Shown here: positions 1 to 7,225 of the stretch, piece after piece
How positions within the stretch are numbered: position 1 is the first letter of the stretch
Layout of the letters: each line of letters starts with the position of its first letter
NCBI GenBank assembly: GCA_964369725.1
Contig: CAYJGC010000054.1
Coordinates: forward strand, 1-10,808
DNA length: 10,808 nt
From: Paraeggerthella sp964369725
GTDB lineage: Bacteria; Actinomycetota; Coriobacteriia; Coriobacteriales; Eggerthellaceae
Reading direction: 5' to 3'
Notes under the pieces: generated by a model
Told to the model about the DNA's origin: nothing
The model's database searches: none
What the model saw: only the letters and a program-made list of their open reading frames with translations
Made by a program: the position numbers and the translations under genes

Positions 1-2072
1 TAATTACCAGCAGCCCTTGCTGCTTGATAGTCATCAACAAGCTTTTTGGTCACGTCAGCCGGAGCCTGCTCGTATCCTTCGAGCTGAATAAAGTATGACC
101 CCGAACCACGCGTAATCGACCTCAAATCACGAGTATAATTTACCACTTCAGCATAAGGTGCGCGCACCATGATAACCGTTTCGCCTTCGTCAGTTGAATC
201 GGTTCCCACAATGCGTCCACGGCGCGTTGATATATCACCCATAACAGGACCGGCATATTCTTCAGTCACAATAATATCAAGCGTCGCCATTGGCTCAAGC
301 AAAATTGCGCTTGCTTCGGCACACGCAGCACGAAAACCAATGCGCGCAGCCTGCCTAAATGCCATTTCATTAGAGTCAACCGAATGATAGCTACCATCAT
401 AGACAGCACACTTGATATCAACCATGGGGTATCCTGCAAGGAAACCTTCAGCCATGGCATCCTGCACACCCTTGTCGATAGCGGGCAGGAAGCCGCGAGG
501 AATCTTGCCACCGACGATTTCGTCAATAAACTCATACCCTTCCCCTTGATTAGGTTCAAGGCGAAGCCAGCAATCTCCAAACTGTCCAGAACCGCCCGTT
601 TGCTTCTTGTGGCGCCCTTGAGCTTGAGCTGTTTTACGAATGGTCTCACGATAAGGAATACGGACAGGAATAAGTTTTGCCTCTACGCCTGTCTGCTCTT
701 TCAGACGCGCAAGCAGCGTTTCAACCTGCGCTTCGCCCATTGCCGTAATAACCGTTTGGCGCGTTTCTGCACTACGCGTTACGGTTAGCGTGGGATCATT
801 TTCGGCTGCGCGCGTAAGGAAGGTTCCCAGTTTATCTTCATCATTTTTATTTACTGCTTCTATAGCAACAGGATATTGAGGTATAGGAAGCGGTAGCGGA
901 TCGATTGCTACTTCACCTGACTTAGAAAGCGTATCGCCTGCGCGCGTGTCGGTGAGCTTAGGAACAACAATGATATCACCTGCTTTAGCGCTTTTCACAT
1001 CATTTGATTCCTTGCCCATCATGACATAGAGATGACCCAAACGGTCTTTCTTTCCCGTACGTGCGTTAATAAGTTCCATACCGGGTTCGATAACGCCAGA
1101 AATAACCTTCAAGAAACTCAGGCGCCCCACGAAAGGATCAGACACCGTCTTAAAGATAAACGCTGAGGGCTCCCCCGTTTCATCTACATAGGTTTCTTCC
1201 CCATTAGCTAAGAGAAAACGGCCGTGATGACGTGGGTGAGGGAAGTACGTTGCAATATCTTCCATAACTCCCTGAATGCCCTGTTCGATAATGGTTGAAC
1301 CCACAAAAACAGGAATGAATAATTCTTGTGCGATTGCTTTATCTAAAAGATCTTCAAGCTCCTCTTGAGTGAGAAGCTCTTCACCATCAAGATATTTCAT
1401 CATTAATTCGTCGTCTGCTTCGGCCACCAAATCGCAAAGCTTTTCGCGGGCTGCATTTGCAGCGTCTAAGTATTCTGCAGGGATATCTTCTAAACGTTCC
1501 TTGACCCCACCTCTATCAAAATAGCGGGCGCACATACGAATAATGTCAATTACACCTTTGAAATCTTTGTCTACACCAATAGGAATAGTAACTGGACCTA
1601 ATCGAGATCCAAAACGAGCATGAAGCAATGCCATTGCCGTGTCAAAATCTGCATTTTCGCGATCAATATGATTGATGAAAACTGCGCGGGAAAGACGCAT
1701 GGATTCAGCTTCGCGCCAAAGCTTCGTTGTCATAATTTGAGGGCCTGCAACCGCATCAACCACAAACAACGCCATTTCAGCTGCCTGCATAGTAGCAAGT
1801 GTGTCACCAATAAAATCAGGGTGACCTGATGTGTCAAGCAAATTAATCTTGTAGTCTTTGTACGGAATAGGAGCGATAGAAGTACCGAGAGTAAATTTGC
1901 GCCGGATTTCCTCATCGTCGTAATCGAGATAGGATTTCCCGTCGTGCGTCGTTCCCATACGAGGAGTACGACCAGAAACGTGCAGCATCGCTTCGGCAAG
2001 CGATGTCTTGCCGGCGCCGTCTTGGCCGACCAGCACAATGTTTCGAACGTGTTCGGTAGCAGGAGCTGCCAT
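1..2072 (-). CDS. Elongation factor G-like translational GTPase (EF-G type 2), 3' end at window edge
   Basis: This is a ribosome-associated GTPase paralogous to EF-G, related to the EF-G-like/FusA2 group (Thermotoga TM_1651, mycobacterial FusA2) rather than canonical FusA. About 690 residues are visible, the full family length; the last two bases (TA) may open a TAA or TAG stop, so almost nothing is missing. The P-loop is GQDGAGKTS (residues 16-24), where canonical EF-G has GHxDAGKTT. Switch II is DTSGHPDF (80-87) instead of DTPGHVDF. The guanine-recognition motif is NHID (134-137) instead of NKxD. Domain IV (GGSGQFGD, IVGGKIPRGF, DGSYHSVDSNEMAF) and domain V (EEYAGPVMGDISTRRGRI) are intact. 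I chose ATG at 2072, with GGTGG 5 nt upstream. An in-frame GTG at 2081 sits closer to a better Shine-Dalgarno (AGGAAGG, 2085-2091) and is a real alternative. The physiological role of this subfamily is not settled. Confidence 0.93.
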   Translation of the reverse strand, partial: MAAPATEHVRNIVLVGQDGAGKTSLAEAMLHVSGRTPRMGTTHDGKSYLDYDDEEIRRKFTLGTSIAPIPYKDYKINLLDTSGHPDFIGDTLATMQAAEMALFVVDAVAGPQIMTTKLWREAESMRLSRAVFINHIDRENADFDTAMALLHARFGSRLGPVTIPIGVDKDFKGVIDIIRMCARYFDRGGVKERLEDIPAEYLDAANAAREKLCDLVAEADDELMMKYLDGEELLTQEELEDLLDKAIAQELFIPVFVGSTIIEQGIQGVMEDIATYFPHPRHHGRFLLANGEETYVDETGEPSAFIFKTVSDPFVGRLSFLKVISGVIEPGMELINARTGKKDRLGHLYVMMGKESNDVKSAKAGDIIVVPKLTDTRAGDTLSKSGEVAIDPLPLPIPQYPVAIEAVNKNDEDKLGTFLTRAAENDPTLTVTRSAETRQTVITAMGEAQVETLLARLKEQTGVEAKLIPVRIPYRETIRKTAQAQGRHKKQTGGSGQFGDCWLRLEPNQGEGYEFIDEIVGGKIPRGFLPAIDKGVQDAMAEGFLAGYPMVDIKCAVYDGSYHSVDSNEMAFRQAARIGFRAACAEASAILLEPMATLDIIVTEEYAGPVMGDISTRRGRIVGTDSTDEGETVIMVRAPYAEVVNYTRDLRSITRGSGSYFIQLEGYEQAPADVTKKLVDDYQAARAAGN

Positions 2073-2420
2073 GTTGACCACCAACCTTCCTGTTGTGTGG
2101 CCGACGCCCGTTGTCGCAAACCCTAAAAGACGCAGACCACACGAGAGCCTTACCTGTCCGTTTGCCTCTGCGTACCCTGCGCACGCAGAATCGATACTCC
2201 ACAGTGTAGCGCAAAGTAAGAGCTGCGAAGCGAGAAGTTTGACTATTTCGGTATACCTTTTGAAAATGTCGTTAGGAGTTCGTTACTAAATGGTGACGGT
2301 TTAGAAAATAAGAGCCTTAACGGCTATACTTCAAGCAAATAACACCATGACGACATAAACACTGCGCAAGCGAAACGCAATGCAAATTACAAGCAATTTT
2401 TACGTAAGGATGATACAACC
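2073..2420. other. Divergent intergenic region, no gene seen
   Basis: This region lies between the start codons of the EF-G-like gene (leftward) and the PGPG membrane protein (rightward), so it must hold both promoters. Open frames here are continuations of frames shadowing the GTPase and have no start signals of their own. On the minus strand TACACT (complement of 2203-2208) is a possible -10 for the GTPase but lacks a good -35. The best plus-strand promoter candidate is at 2301-2330. No tRNA, riboswitch or clear repeat was seen. Confidence 0.5.
2301..2330 (+). promoter_or_regulatory. Candidate sigma70-type promoter for the PGPG membrane protein
   Basis: The -10 candidate TATACT (2325-2330) matches the consensus at five of six positions. 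The -35 candidate TTAGAA (2301-2306) is weak and lies 18 bp upstream. The start codon follows about 90 bp further on, implying a moderately long leader. The call rests mainly on the -10. Confidence 0.35.
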
Positions 2421-2936
2421 ATGAAAGACCCCATTATAAATGTTGAGCCTATCTCATCTAGCACGGTGAAGCAGGAAGCGCGTGCTCAATCTGGGCAAAC
2501 TGCGGGAACAGCTACGACTACCCCCTTTAGCTCTCCAGGAAACGCTGGATTTGATGCCATCAACAAAGCAGCACACACCGTCAAAACAGCGGCGCATTCT
2601 GTTAAAACAGCAGCAAGTAATAGCAAAGCGGCACACTCTGCCAAAACGGCTGCAGCAGCCGGTGTTGACGCGTTCAACAAGAAAAGAAATGAACAGGCTT
2701 CTGCAAAGCAAGCTGCTCATAATGCCTACTCTACTCAACCGCAGACCGATGTCACAACGTATGCCAGAGAAAATGCAAAGCCAAGCTTTATCGCAGGCAT
2801 TTTACAGATTATTGCTGGCATACTGGTAATGTTGGTGGGTATTCCTCTGCTTCTTTTACCAGGGCCAGGCATTCTTACTATAGGTGCTGGCGCATGCCTT
2901 GTTGCGCGCGGCATCAAAACACTACGCGGACATTAA
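2421..2936 (+). CDS. PGPGW-like small membrane protein with a Lys/Ala-rich repeat helix
   Basis: I recognise the C-terminal part but not a function. Residues 1-45 are polar and Ser/Thr-rich. Residues 49-100 are Ala/Lys/His-rich with a near-heptad repeat (KTAAHSV, KTAASNS, KAAHSA, KTAAAAG), probably one long helix. Residues 123-146 form a hydrophobic segment, followed by the turn LLLLPGPGILTIGAG and a second hydrophobic stretch to about residue 163, ending in a basic tail (ARGIKTLRGH). A double membrane pass around PGPG matches the PGPGW putative transmembrane family, though here Ile replaces the Trp. By the positive-inside rule both ends probably face the cytoplasm, with the repeat helix exposed there. 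AAGGA lies 10 nt before ATG. The gene is monocistronic, closed by the terminator overlapping its stop codon. It could be an envelope-associated or stress protein; that is a guess. Confidence 0.75.
   Translation: MKDPIINVEPISSSTVKQEARAQSGQTAGTATTTPFSSPGNAGFDAINKAAHTVKTAAHSVKTAASNSKAAHSAKTAAAAGVDAFNKKRNEQASAKQAAHNAYSTQPQTDVTTYARENAKPSFIAGILQIIAGILVMLVGIPLLLLPGPGILTIGAGACLVARGIKTLRGH
2565..2663 (+). repeat. In-gene imperfect tandem repeat encoding KTAAxxx heptads
   Basis: About five units of 18-21 nt encode KAAHTV, KTAAHSV, KTAASNS, KAAHSA and KTAAAAG. Units differ at synonymous and non-synonymous positions (AAAACAGC / AAAACGGC), so this is an old, diverged repeat rather than a slippage-prone microsatellite. 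It resembles Lys/Ala repeats of histone H1-like or LEA-like proteins, which is a similarity of composition only. Confidence 0.7.
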
Positions 2937-2976
2937 AAACAAGACCGGGGATAATGCCTGCCCCGGTCTTGTTTTT
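2935..2976. terminator. Bidirectional rho-independent terminator
   Basis: A perfect 16-bp stem (AAAAACAAGACCGGGG pairing with CCCCGGTCTTGTTTTT) encloses a 10-nt loop. The A-run on one side and the T-run on the other give a U tail in both directions. It starts inside the TAA stop codon of the PGPG protein gene and lies 39 bp beyond the stop of the convergent deaminase gene, so it serves both. Confidence 0.92.
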
Positions 2977-3015
2977 CCTCTAACTATTACAACAAAATAC
3001 GCTCATACCCTCACG

Positions 3016-4317
3016 CTACAGCTCATCAATAATACGAGCAGTACGCTGAGACACTTCCACCTTCGCCTTTTCCACATCAATAAGCGGCCACGCACCATCA
3101 CGATAGATGACTCTGCCATCACACATGGTTAAAACAACGTCAGATCCATGCCCCGCATAAACCAAATTACACAACGGATTTGTCATAGGTGTCCAAGAAG
3201 GATTCGTCACGTCTAAAACCATGAGATCAGCCTTCATCCCTTTGGCAATTGCACCACAATCCTCACGTCCTTGCGACAGTGCTCCCATACGCGTTGCTGC
3301 ATAAAATGCCTGCTTAGGCGTTATCACTGAAGGATCACCTGTCGAACCCTTTGACAACAATGCAAACAAGTACAAGTCTTGCATCATGTCATGGTTGTTG
3401 TTTGACGCCATACCGTCAGTTCCTAGACAAACTGAAACTCCCTGTTCCAACATGGATGCAACAGGCGCAAATCCACTACCCAGTTTCATATTAGAAACAG
3501 GATTTGATGCTACAAATACTCCCTTTTCTGCCATCAGAGCAATGTCTTCATCATCAACCCATACGCAATGAGCAGCTGTTACTGGATTATTTAATACACC
3601 CAAGCTTTCAAAATAGCGCAACGGCGTTAGCCCATCGCGACGCTCCTTGCACTGTTCATGCTCCAAGCGAGTTTCCGACAAATGAAGCTGAATGCGCAAG
3701 CCGTGCTGCTGCGCATACGCTGCCATATCTGCAACAGCTTGAGGGTTCGAGGTGTATTCTGCATGGATTCCTGCATCTATCACGATGCGACCATCTGCAG
3801 CTCCCTGCAAATCCTGTATCAGCGAATCGCACGTTTTCTTAAGCGGAAGATCCGCCAGACGCTCATCACCAAAAGCTAACAATGAGTCGGCGGCATTCAT
3901 TTTCATTCCTGCATCTATGGCCGCTCGAGCGCCACAATCCATGTGATAATACATATCGGAAAAACTCACCACACCATATCGAGCCATTTCAGCACATGAT
4001 AACAGTGTTCCCCAATAACAGTCTTCAGGTGTCATCTTTGCTTCAAACGGGAAAACACGATCGAAAAGCCATGTTTGCAAAGGGAGATTTTCTGCATAGC
4101 CACGCAAAAGCGTCATAGGAGCATGAGCGTGCGTGTTATAGAAAGCAGGTGCAAGAAGCTTTCCGCTGCCGTCGAATATTTCTCCCCATTCATTTAAGCC
4201 TTCTGATAAAGGAGGCTTGTCTCCCACATACTCAATCTTATCTTTCCGAATGCCCACCCATTGATTCGTGCGATAAATAAAATCCTCATCTATTATGTCT
4301 ATATCTGAAAAAAGCAT
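3016..4317 (-). CDS. mtaD: Amidohydrolase: S-adenosylhomocysteine / 5'-methylthioadenosine / 5'-deoxyadenosine deaminase family
   Basis: This cytosolic metal-dependent deaminase (433 residues) converts 6-amino purine nucleosides to 6-oxo forms; likely substrates are S-adenosylhomocysteine, methylthioadenosine or 5'-deoxyadenosine, all by-products of SAM use. Metal ligands of the TIM barrel are all visible: HAH (His63, His65), His212 in QLHLSE, and Asp301 in LGTDGMASNNNHDM. Catalytic Glu215 and His250 (AAHCVW) are present, and His185 (GIHAEYT) matches the substrate-binding His of Thermotoga TM0936. Length and layout fit the MtaD/DadD family. I start at ATG 4317 (MLFSDIDIIDEDF, the typical family N-terminus) because AAGGAGG precedes it; an open frame to 4374 adds 19 unlike residues. 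The gene is divergent from mrp and convergent with the PGPG gene, so monocistronic. SsnA/TrzN-like amidohydrolases are less likely alternatives. Confidence 0.9.
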   Translation of the reverse strand: MLFSDIDIIDEDFIYRTNQWVGIRKDKIEYVGDKPPLSEGLNEWGEIFDGSGKLLAPAFYNTHAHAPMTLLRGYAENLPLQTWLFDRVFPFEAKMTPEDCYWGTLLSCAEMARYGVVSFSDMYYHMDCGARAAIDAGMKMNAADSLLAFGDERLADLPLKKTCDSLIQDLQGAADGRIVIDAGIHAEYTSNPQAVADMAAYAQQHGLRIQLHLSETRLEHEQCKERRDGLTPLRYFESLGVLNNPVTAAHCVWVDDEDIALMAEKGVFVASNPVSNMKLGSGFAPVASMLEQGVSVCLGTDGMASNNNHDMMQDLYLFALLSKGSTGDPSVITPKQAFYAATRMGALSQGREDCGAIAKGMKADLMVLDVTNPSWTPMTNPLCNLVYAGHGSDVVLTMCDGRVIYRDGAWPLIDVEKAKVEVSQRTARIIDEL

Positions 4318-4320
4318 ACT

Positions 4321-4327
4321 CCTCCTT
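4321..4327 (-). promoter_or_regulatory. Shine-Dalgarno that decides the deaminase start
   Basis: AAGGAGG lies only 3 nt before the ATG at 4317. The spacing is short but the match is complete, and the longer in-frame start at 4374 has nothing comparable. Confidence 0.75.
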
Positions 4328-4387
4328 ATTTTGAAATTCCATATCGCGGACAGCAACTTTTGGTTTCGGTTCATTTTACTTTGCTTA

Positions 4388-4396
4388 TGCTATCAT
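4388..4396 (+). promoter_or_regulatory. Candidate extended -10 promoter for mrp
   Basis: TGC-TATCAT is an extended -10 motif (TGnTATAAT type). The -35 17 bp upstream (GGTTCA) is poor, as is often the case with extended -10 promoters. The predicted transcript would have a leader of about 57 nt. No convincing promoter for the divergent deaminase was found in the same gap. Confidence 0.4.
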
Positions 4397-4459
4397 GCTT
4401 TAAGAGACGAGAGCTGCACCCAAGAAAGATAGGTGCGTAAAACCCAGAAAGAAGGAACC

Positions 4460-5305
4460 ATGGCAGAAGAGTGCTCACATGAATGCGGGAGTTGCGGTGT
4501 TTCAAATTGCGGAGACCGCACCGCACAAGCTCCAGCAACCCTACAAACAAATTCTCGAAGCAAAATCAATCACGTAATTGGCGTAGTGTCAGGCAAAGGC
4601 GGCGTTGGAAAATCACTCGTAACCAGCCTTTTAGCAAGCGCCATGCAAAAACGCGGCTACAAAGTAGGCATTCTCGACGCAGATATTACTGGTCCTTCTA
4701 TTCCTACTACCTTCGGGCTTACTGAAAAGCTATCAGCTGACGAAGATGGCATCTTGCCTGTTGTGACTGAAAGTGGAATCAAAATTATCTCAACTAACCT
4801 CATGCTTCCAGGCGACGATGTTCCTGTTGCATGGCGCGGACCGGTAGTATCAAACGCCATCCGTCAATTCTATAGTGAAACAAGCTGGGATGAAATTGAT
4901 TATCTTTTTGTCGACATGCCTCCCGGCACCTCAGACGTTTTGTTGACCGTATTTCAATCTCTCCCTGTAGACGGCATTGTCACGGTTTCTGCCCCACAAG
5001 AACTTGTTGCCAAGATTGTTGGCAAGGCAGTCAATCTAGCTCATGACATGAACGTTGAACTCCTTGGTTTGGTTGAAAACATGGCCTACTTCATGTGTGA
5101 TGACTGCAGCAAAAAGCACTATATTTTTGGCGAACCTCAAGGCGCTGTCGTGGCCGAGCGCTACAAAATCCCAGCTTACGCAACACTCCCTATGGATCCT
5201 GCCTTTGCAAGCCTCTGCGATGCCGGTCGCGTCGAAGAGTATGACGTCGATGGTGCACTTGATGTTATAATCGAACAGATTGAGAAAACAAGCACTGTTG
5301 CGTAA
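4460..5305 (+). CDS. mrp: Mrp/NBP35 (ApbC)-type P-loop ATPase, iron-sulfur cluster carrier
   Basis: This cytosolic homodimeric ATPase carries a [4Fe-4S] cluster and passes it to apo-proteins. The deviant Walker A GKGGVGKS is at residues 45-52, the switch region ILDADITGPS at 71-80, and Walker B VDMPPGTSD at 151-159. The dimer-bridging CxxC is MCDDC (Cys213, Cys216). A short N-terminal Cys-rich stretch (Cys5, Cys9, Cys12, Cys17; Cx3Cx2Cx4C) replaces the MIP18-like domain found at the N-terminus of proteobacterial Mrp; this resembles the Nbp35 architecture and Mrp of many anaerobes. Length is 281 residues. ATG 4460 is preferred because GAAGG precedes it by 4 nt; an upstream in-frame start at 4433 adds nine residues without support. 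It is transcribed alone, divergent from the deaminase, and followed by its own terminator. Confidence 0.94.
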   Translation: MAEECSHECGSCGVSNCGDRTAQAPATLQTNSRSKINHVIGVVSGKGGVGKSLVTSLLASAMQKRGYKVGILDADITGPSIPTTFGLTEKLSADEDGILPVVTESGIKIISTNLMLPGDDVPVAWRGPVVSNAIRQFYSETSWDEIDYLFVDMPPGTSDVLLTVFQSLPVDGIVTVSAPQELVAKIVGKAVNLAHDMNVELLGLVENMAYFMCDDCSKKHYIFGEPQGAVVAERYKIPAYATLPMDPAFASLCDAGRVEEYDVDGALDVIIEQIEKTSTVA

Positions 5306-5343
5306 AAGCGCAGCAGACAGCTTCCCCCTCCTCTGATCATGAA

Positions 5344-5384
5344 GAAAGACCCCGCGTTGCAGCTGCAGCAACAAAGGGTCTTTC
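5344..5384 (+). terminator. Probable terminator of mrp
   Basis: A 9-bp outer stem (GAAAGACCC with GGGTCTTTC) encloses an inner 5-bp stem (GTTGC with GCAAC). It begins 39 nt after the mrp stop. The T-run is partly inside the stem and the following tail is mixed, so the termination strength is uncertain. Confidence 0.6.
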
Positions 5385-5522
5385 GCTATTCTAGAAGCAA
5401 TTGCAGACTTAAGCTTAGGGTTATAGGAGACTTACGGGAGAGTCGAGTTTAGGGGAACAAGCACGCACAAACCTACTAGGCAAGTCCACCTTTTTTCTCA
5501 TAGAAAATCTTGTAAATAAATA

Positions 5523-5569
5523 AAGAGACCACTAGCCCCCCTGTTAGGTCAGCGGGGGATTTGCCTCTT
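5523..5569 (-). terminator. Hairpin with T-rich tail on the minus strand
   Basis: The outer stem is AAGAG/CTCTT. The inner stem pairs CCCCC-CTG with CAG-C-GGGGG around a TTAGGT loop, with one bulged base. Read on the minus strand the hairpin is followed by TTTATTTATTT, a terminator-like tail. It lies about 100 bp beyond the clearer operon terminator, so it is either a backup or the end of an unannotated short RNA. Confidence 0.45.
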
Positions 5570-5675
5570 GGCTGAATTCTAACCCAAGACAATAACGAAA
5601 ACAAGCTAGTAAATTAGGCGAGGTCGTGTCCTATAAGCCCCTATATGGTCAGTCAGGTCGTACCCCACCAATGAA

Positions 5676-5711
5676 AAAGACCCAAGTCCCTATCCAGGGC
5701 CAGAGGTCTTT
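5676..5711 (-). terminator. Rho-independent terminator of the DMT-creatininase-MHS cluster
   Basis: AAAGACC pairs with GGTCTTT, and an inner CCCT/AGGG hairpin stacks within. On the minus strand the last arm runs into GGTCTTTTT, a five-base U tail. It starts 65 nt beyond the stop codon of the MHS symporter. Confidence 0.7.
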
Positions 5712-5776
5712 AACTGCCAAAATGGTAGCATCCTTTAGCTTGTTTGTCTATCGCTTATTAAATACACTATTCCACG

Positions 5777-7087
5777 CTAAGAAATCTCGTTCAAATCCTT
5801 GCCGTTGTAGTCTTTTGCCGTTAAAAGAAGAATGATTCCTGCAATAACACAAATGCCCATCATATAGTACGCAGGAGCCATTCCGTTTCCAGTAAATTCA
5901 ATAAGAGCCGTGGCAACAAACGAAGCAGTGCCACCAAAAATAACATAGGCAATATTTGAACCCATAGCAGCCCCCGTATACCGAACCTCTGTTGGAAACA
6001 TTTCTGCCTGATAGCAAGCAATATTCGAGTCATTAATGGAAAGTGTTACACATAACATGAGTTCTGCAATAATTATAATCGGAAGAGACGCAGTGTTCAG
6101 CATTACGAATCCTGGAATACTGAAAATGAGAAAAGCGATACAGGCGCCAAGCAACATTTTCTTTCTTCCTACCCTATCTGATATTCGACCCGCCACCAGC
6201 ACTATAGCAATGTAAGCCACCAATGCTACATCTGTCGCAAGCTGGGCTGGAGCAGATCCTATGCCTGCATAGCTAGTGAGATAGGTGGGTAGATAGGTCA
6301 ATACGAGATAGAATCCTACTGAATTAACCATCGTCGCAGCAATGCTTGAAATCAGTCGTCTACGATACTTAGTAAACACCAACGAGGTTGAGTGAGTTAT
6401 TCTATAGGCGTCTTGCTCGCTCTCAGTATTTTGCTTGTGCGCTTTTTCGAAAGCAGGAGAATCCTCTAATTTCGTACGAATATAATGTGCAATAAGACCC
6501 AGGGGACCTGCAACAAGAAAAGGAATCCTCCACCCCCAATCAGTCACATCAACTTCAGTCATTACCGTTTTAATAATCAGAGCTGCAGTTGAGCCTGCTA
6601 ACAGTCCTGCAGCTGTCGAGGCAGGCACCAAAGCACAATAACGTCCGCGCTTATCTGCTGGTGCATATTCAGCCAAAAAGACCGCCGCTCCAGAATACTC
6701 TCCCGCAGCAGAAAAAGCTTGAACGCTACGAAGAGCTAAGAGTAGCAAAGGAGCTACTAGTCCTATCGTTTCATAAGACGGTAAAAGTCCAATTAGAACT
6801 GAGGCGCCCGTCATAAGAAATATCGACATAGATAAAGACCATTTTCGTCCTTTTTTATCACCCATACTGCCCCAAAAAGCAGCACCTAGTGGCCGAAAAA
6901 TAAATGAAAGAGCAAACACGGCAAATGAAAGTAACGTGGAATTAACCTGAGACTCCGGGAAAAACACTACACCAATTGTTATTGCAAAATACGTATAGGT
7001 CGCAAAATCAAACCACTCAATAAAATTACCGAGGAACGAAGAGGCGGCTACCTTGAAAGGCACCTTCCTCTCTGCAATAGCATCCAT
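5777..7087 (-). CDS. MFS transporter of the metabolite:H+ symporter (MHS) family
   Basis: This inner-membrane proton symporter for small organic solutes is related to ProP, KgtP and ShiA. It is 436 residues with about 12 membrane segments, the full family length. The family-typical first helix SFLGNFIEWFDFATYTYFA (17-35) is present. The 2-3 loop reads GSMGDKKGRK (73-82) after RPLG, its repeat in the second half is GRISDRVGRK (300-309), and AAGEYSGAAVFLAEYAP (127-143) matches helix 4. A long charged central loop (about 203-245) separates the halves. ATG 7087 follows AGAGG by 5 nt. It is the last gene of a minus-strand cluster, 138 bp beyond the creatininase. From its neighbour the substrate may be creatinine, creatine or a similar compound, but the family spans betaines, dicarboxylates, aromatics and osmolytes, and sequence alone does not decide. 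Confidence 0.9.
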   Translation of the reverse strand: MDAIAERKVPFKVAASSFLGNFIEWFDFATYTYFAITIGVVFFPESQVNSTLLSFAVFALSFIFRPLGAAFWGSMGDKKGRKWSLSMSIFLMTGASVLIGLLPSYETIGLVAPLLLLALRSVQAFSAAGEYSGAAVFLAEYAPADKRGRYCALVPASTAAGLLAGSTAALIIKTVMTEVDVTDWGWRIPFLVAGPLGLIAHYIRTKLEDSPAFEKAHKQNTESEQDAYRITHSTSLVFTKYRRRLISSIAATMVNSVGFYLVLTYLPTYLTSYAGIGSAPAQLATDVALVAYIAIVLVAGRISDRVGRKKMLLGACIAFLIFSIPGFVMLNTASLPIIIIAELMLCVTLSINDSNIACYQAEMFPTEVRYTGAAMGSNIAYVIFGGTASFVATALIEFTGNGMAPAYYMMGICVIAGIILLLTAKDYNGKDLNEIS

Positions 7088-7225
7088 AGCAACCTCTTTC
7101 TGTTATGATTCGTGATAATCGCCTTGAAAATGCGCTACTTCATTCAAGCAGCGTGCATACAACTTAAACAACATTGTGCTGAGCCCTTTCAAAAGCACAT
7201 GCATCCATGGCAGACACATAAATAA

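Larger units (their letters stand above)
5385..5776. other. Gene-free region between the ends of mrp and the MHS gene
   Basis: Two convergent transcription units end here. The region holds the hairpin at 5523-5569 and the terminator at 5676-5711. A 69-codon open frame beginning at a GTG (5626) runs through that terminator and into the antisense of the MHS gene; it has no family resemblance and a poor start signal, so I do not call it a gene. Between the two hairpins on the minus strand there is room for a short RNA of about 120 nt, but the promoter evidence is weak. Confidence 0.5.

Noticed and set aside
1912..2289. Overlapping open frames on both strands around the start of the EF-G-like gene
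   Set aside because: They are out-of-frame shadows of the GTPase with Arg/Cys-rich, unnatural composition.
3016..4317. The amidohydrolase as a creatinine deaminase belonging to the creatininase cassette
   Set aside because: Its motifs (LGTDGMASNNNHDMMQDL, GIHAEYT) are those of the SAH/MTA deaminase branch, and mrp and a terminator separate it from the cassette.
4318..4374. Longer N-terminus for the deaminase
   Set aside because: The 19 extra residues are unlike the family and would put the AAGGAGG ribosome site inside the coding region.
5416..5427. TAGGGTTATAGG shared with 10434-10445, each about 110 bp after a plus-strand gene
   Set aside because: A few shared 12-mers are expected by chance in a window of this size, and flanking sequence does not align.
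5626..5835. 69-codon plus-strand open frame after mrp
   Set aside because: It starts at a GTG with a poor ribosome site, runs through a terminator hairpin and ends antisense within the MHS gene, and its protein resembles no family.
7175..7199. TGTGCT/AGCACA inverted pair between creatininase and MHS genes
   Set aside because: A six-base stem with a 13-base loop and no T tail is too weak to call a terminator or operator.
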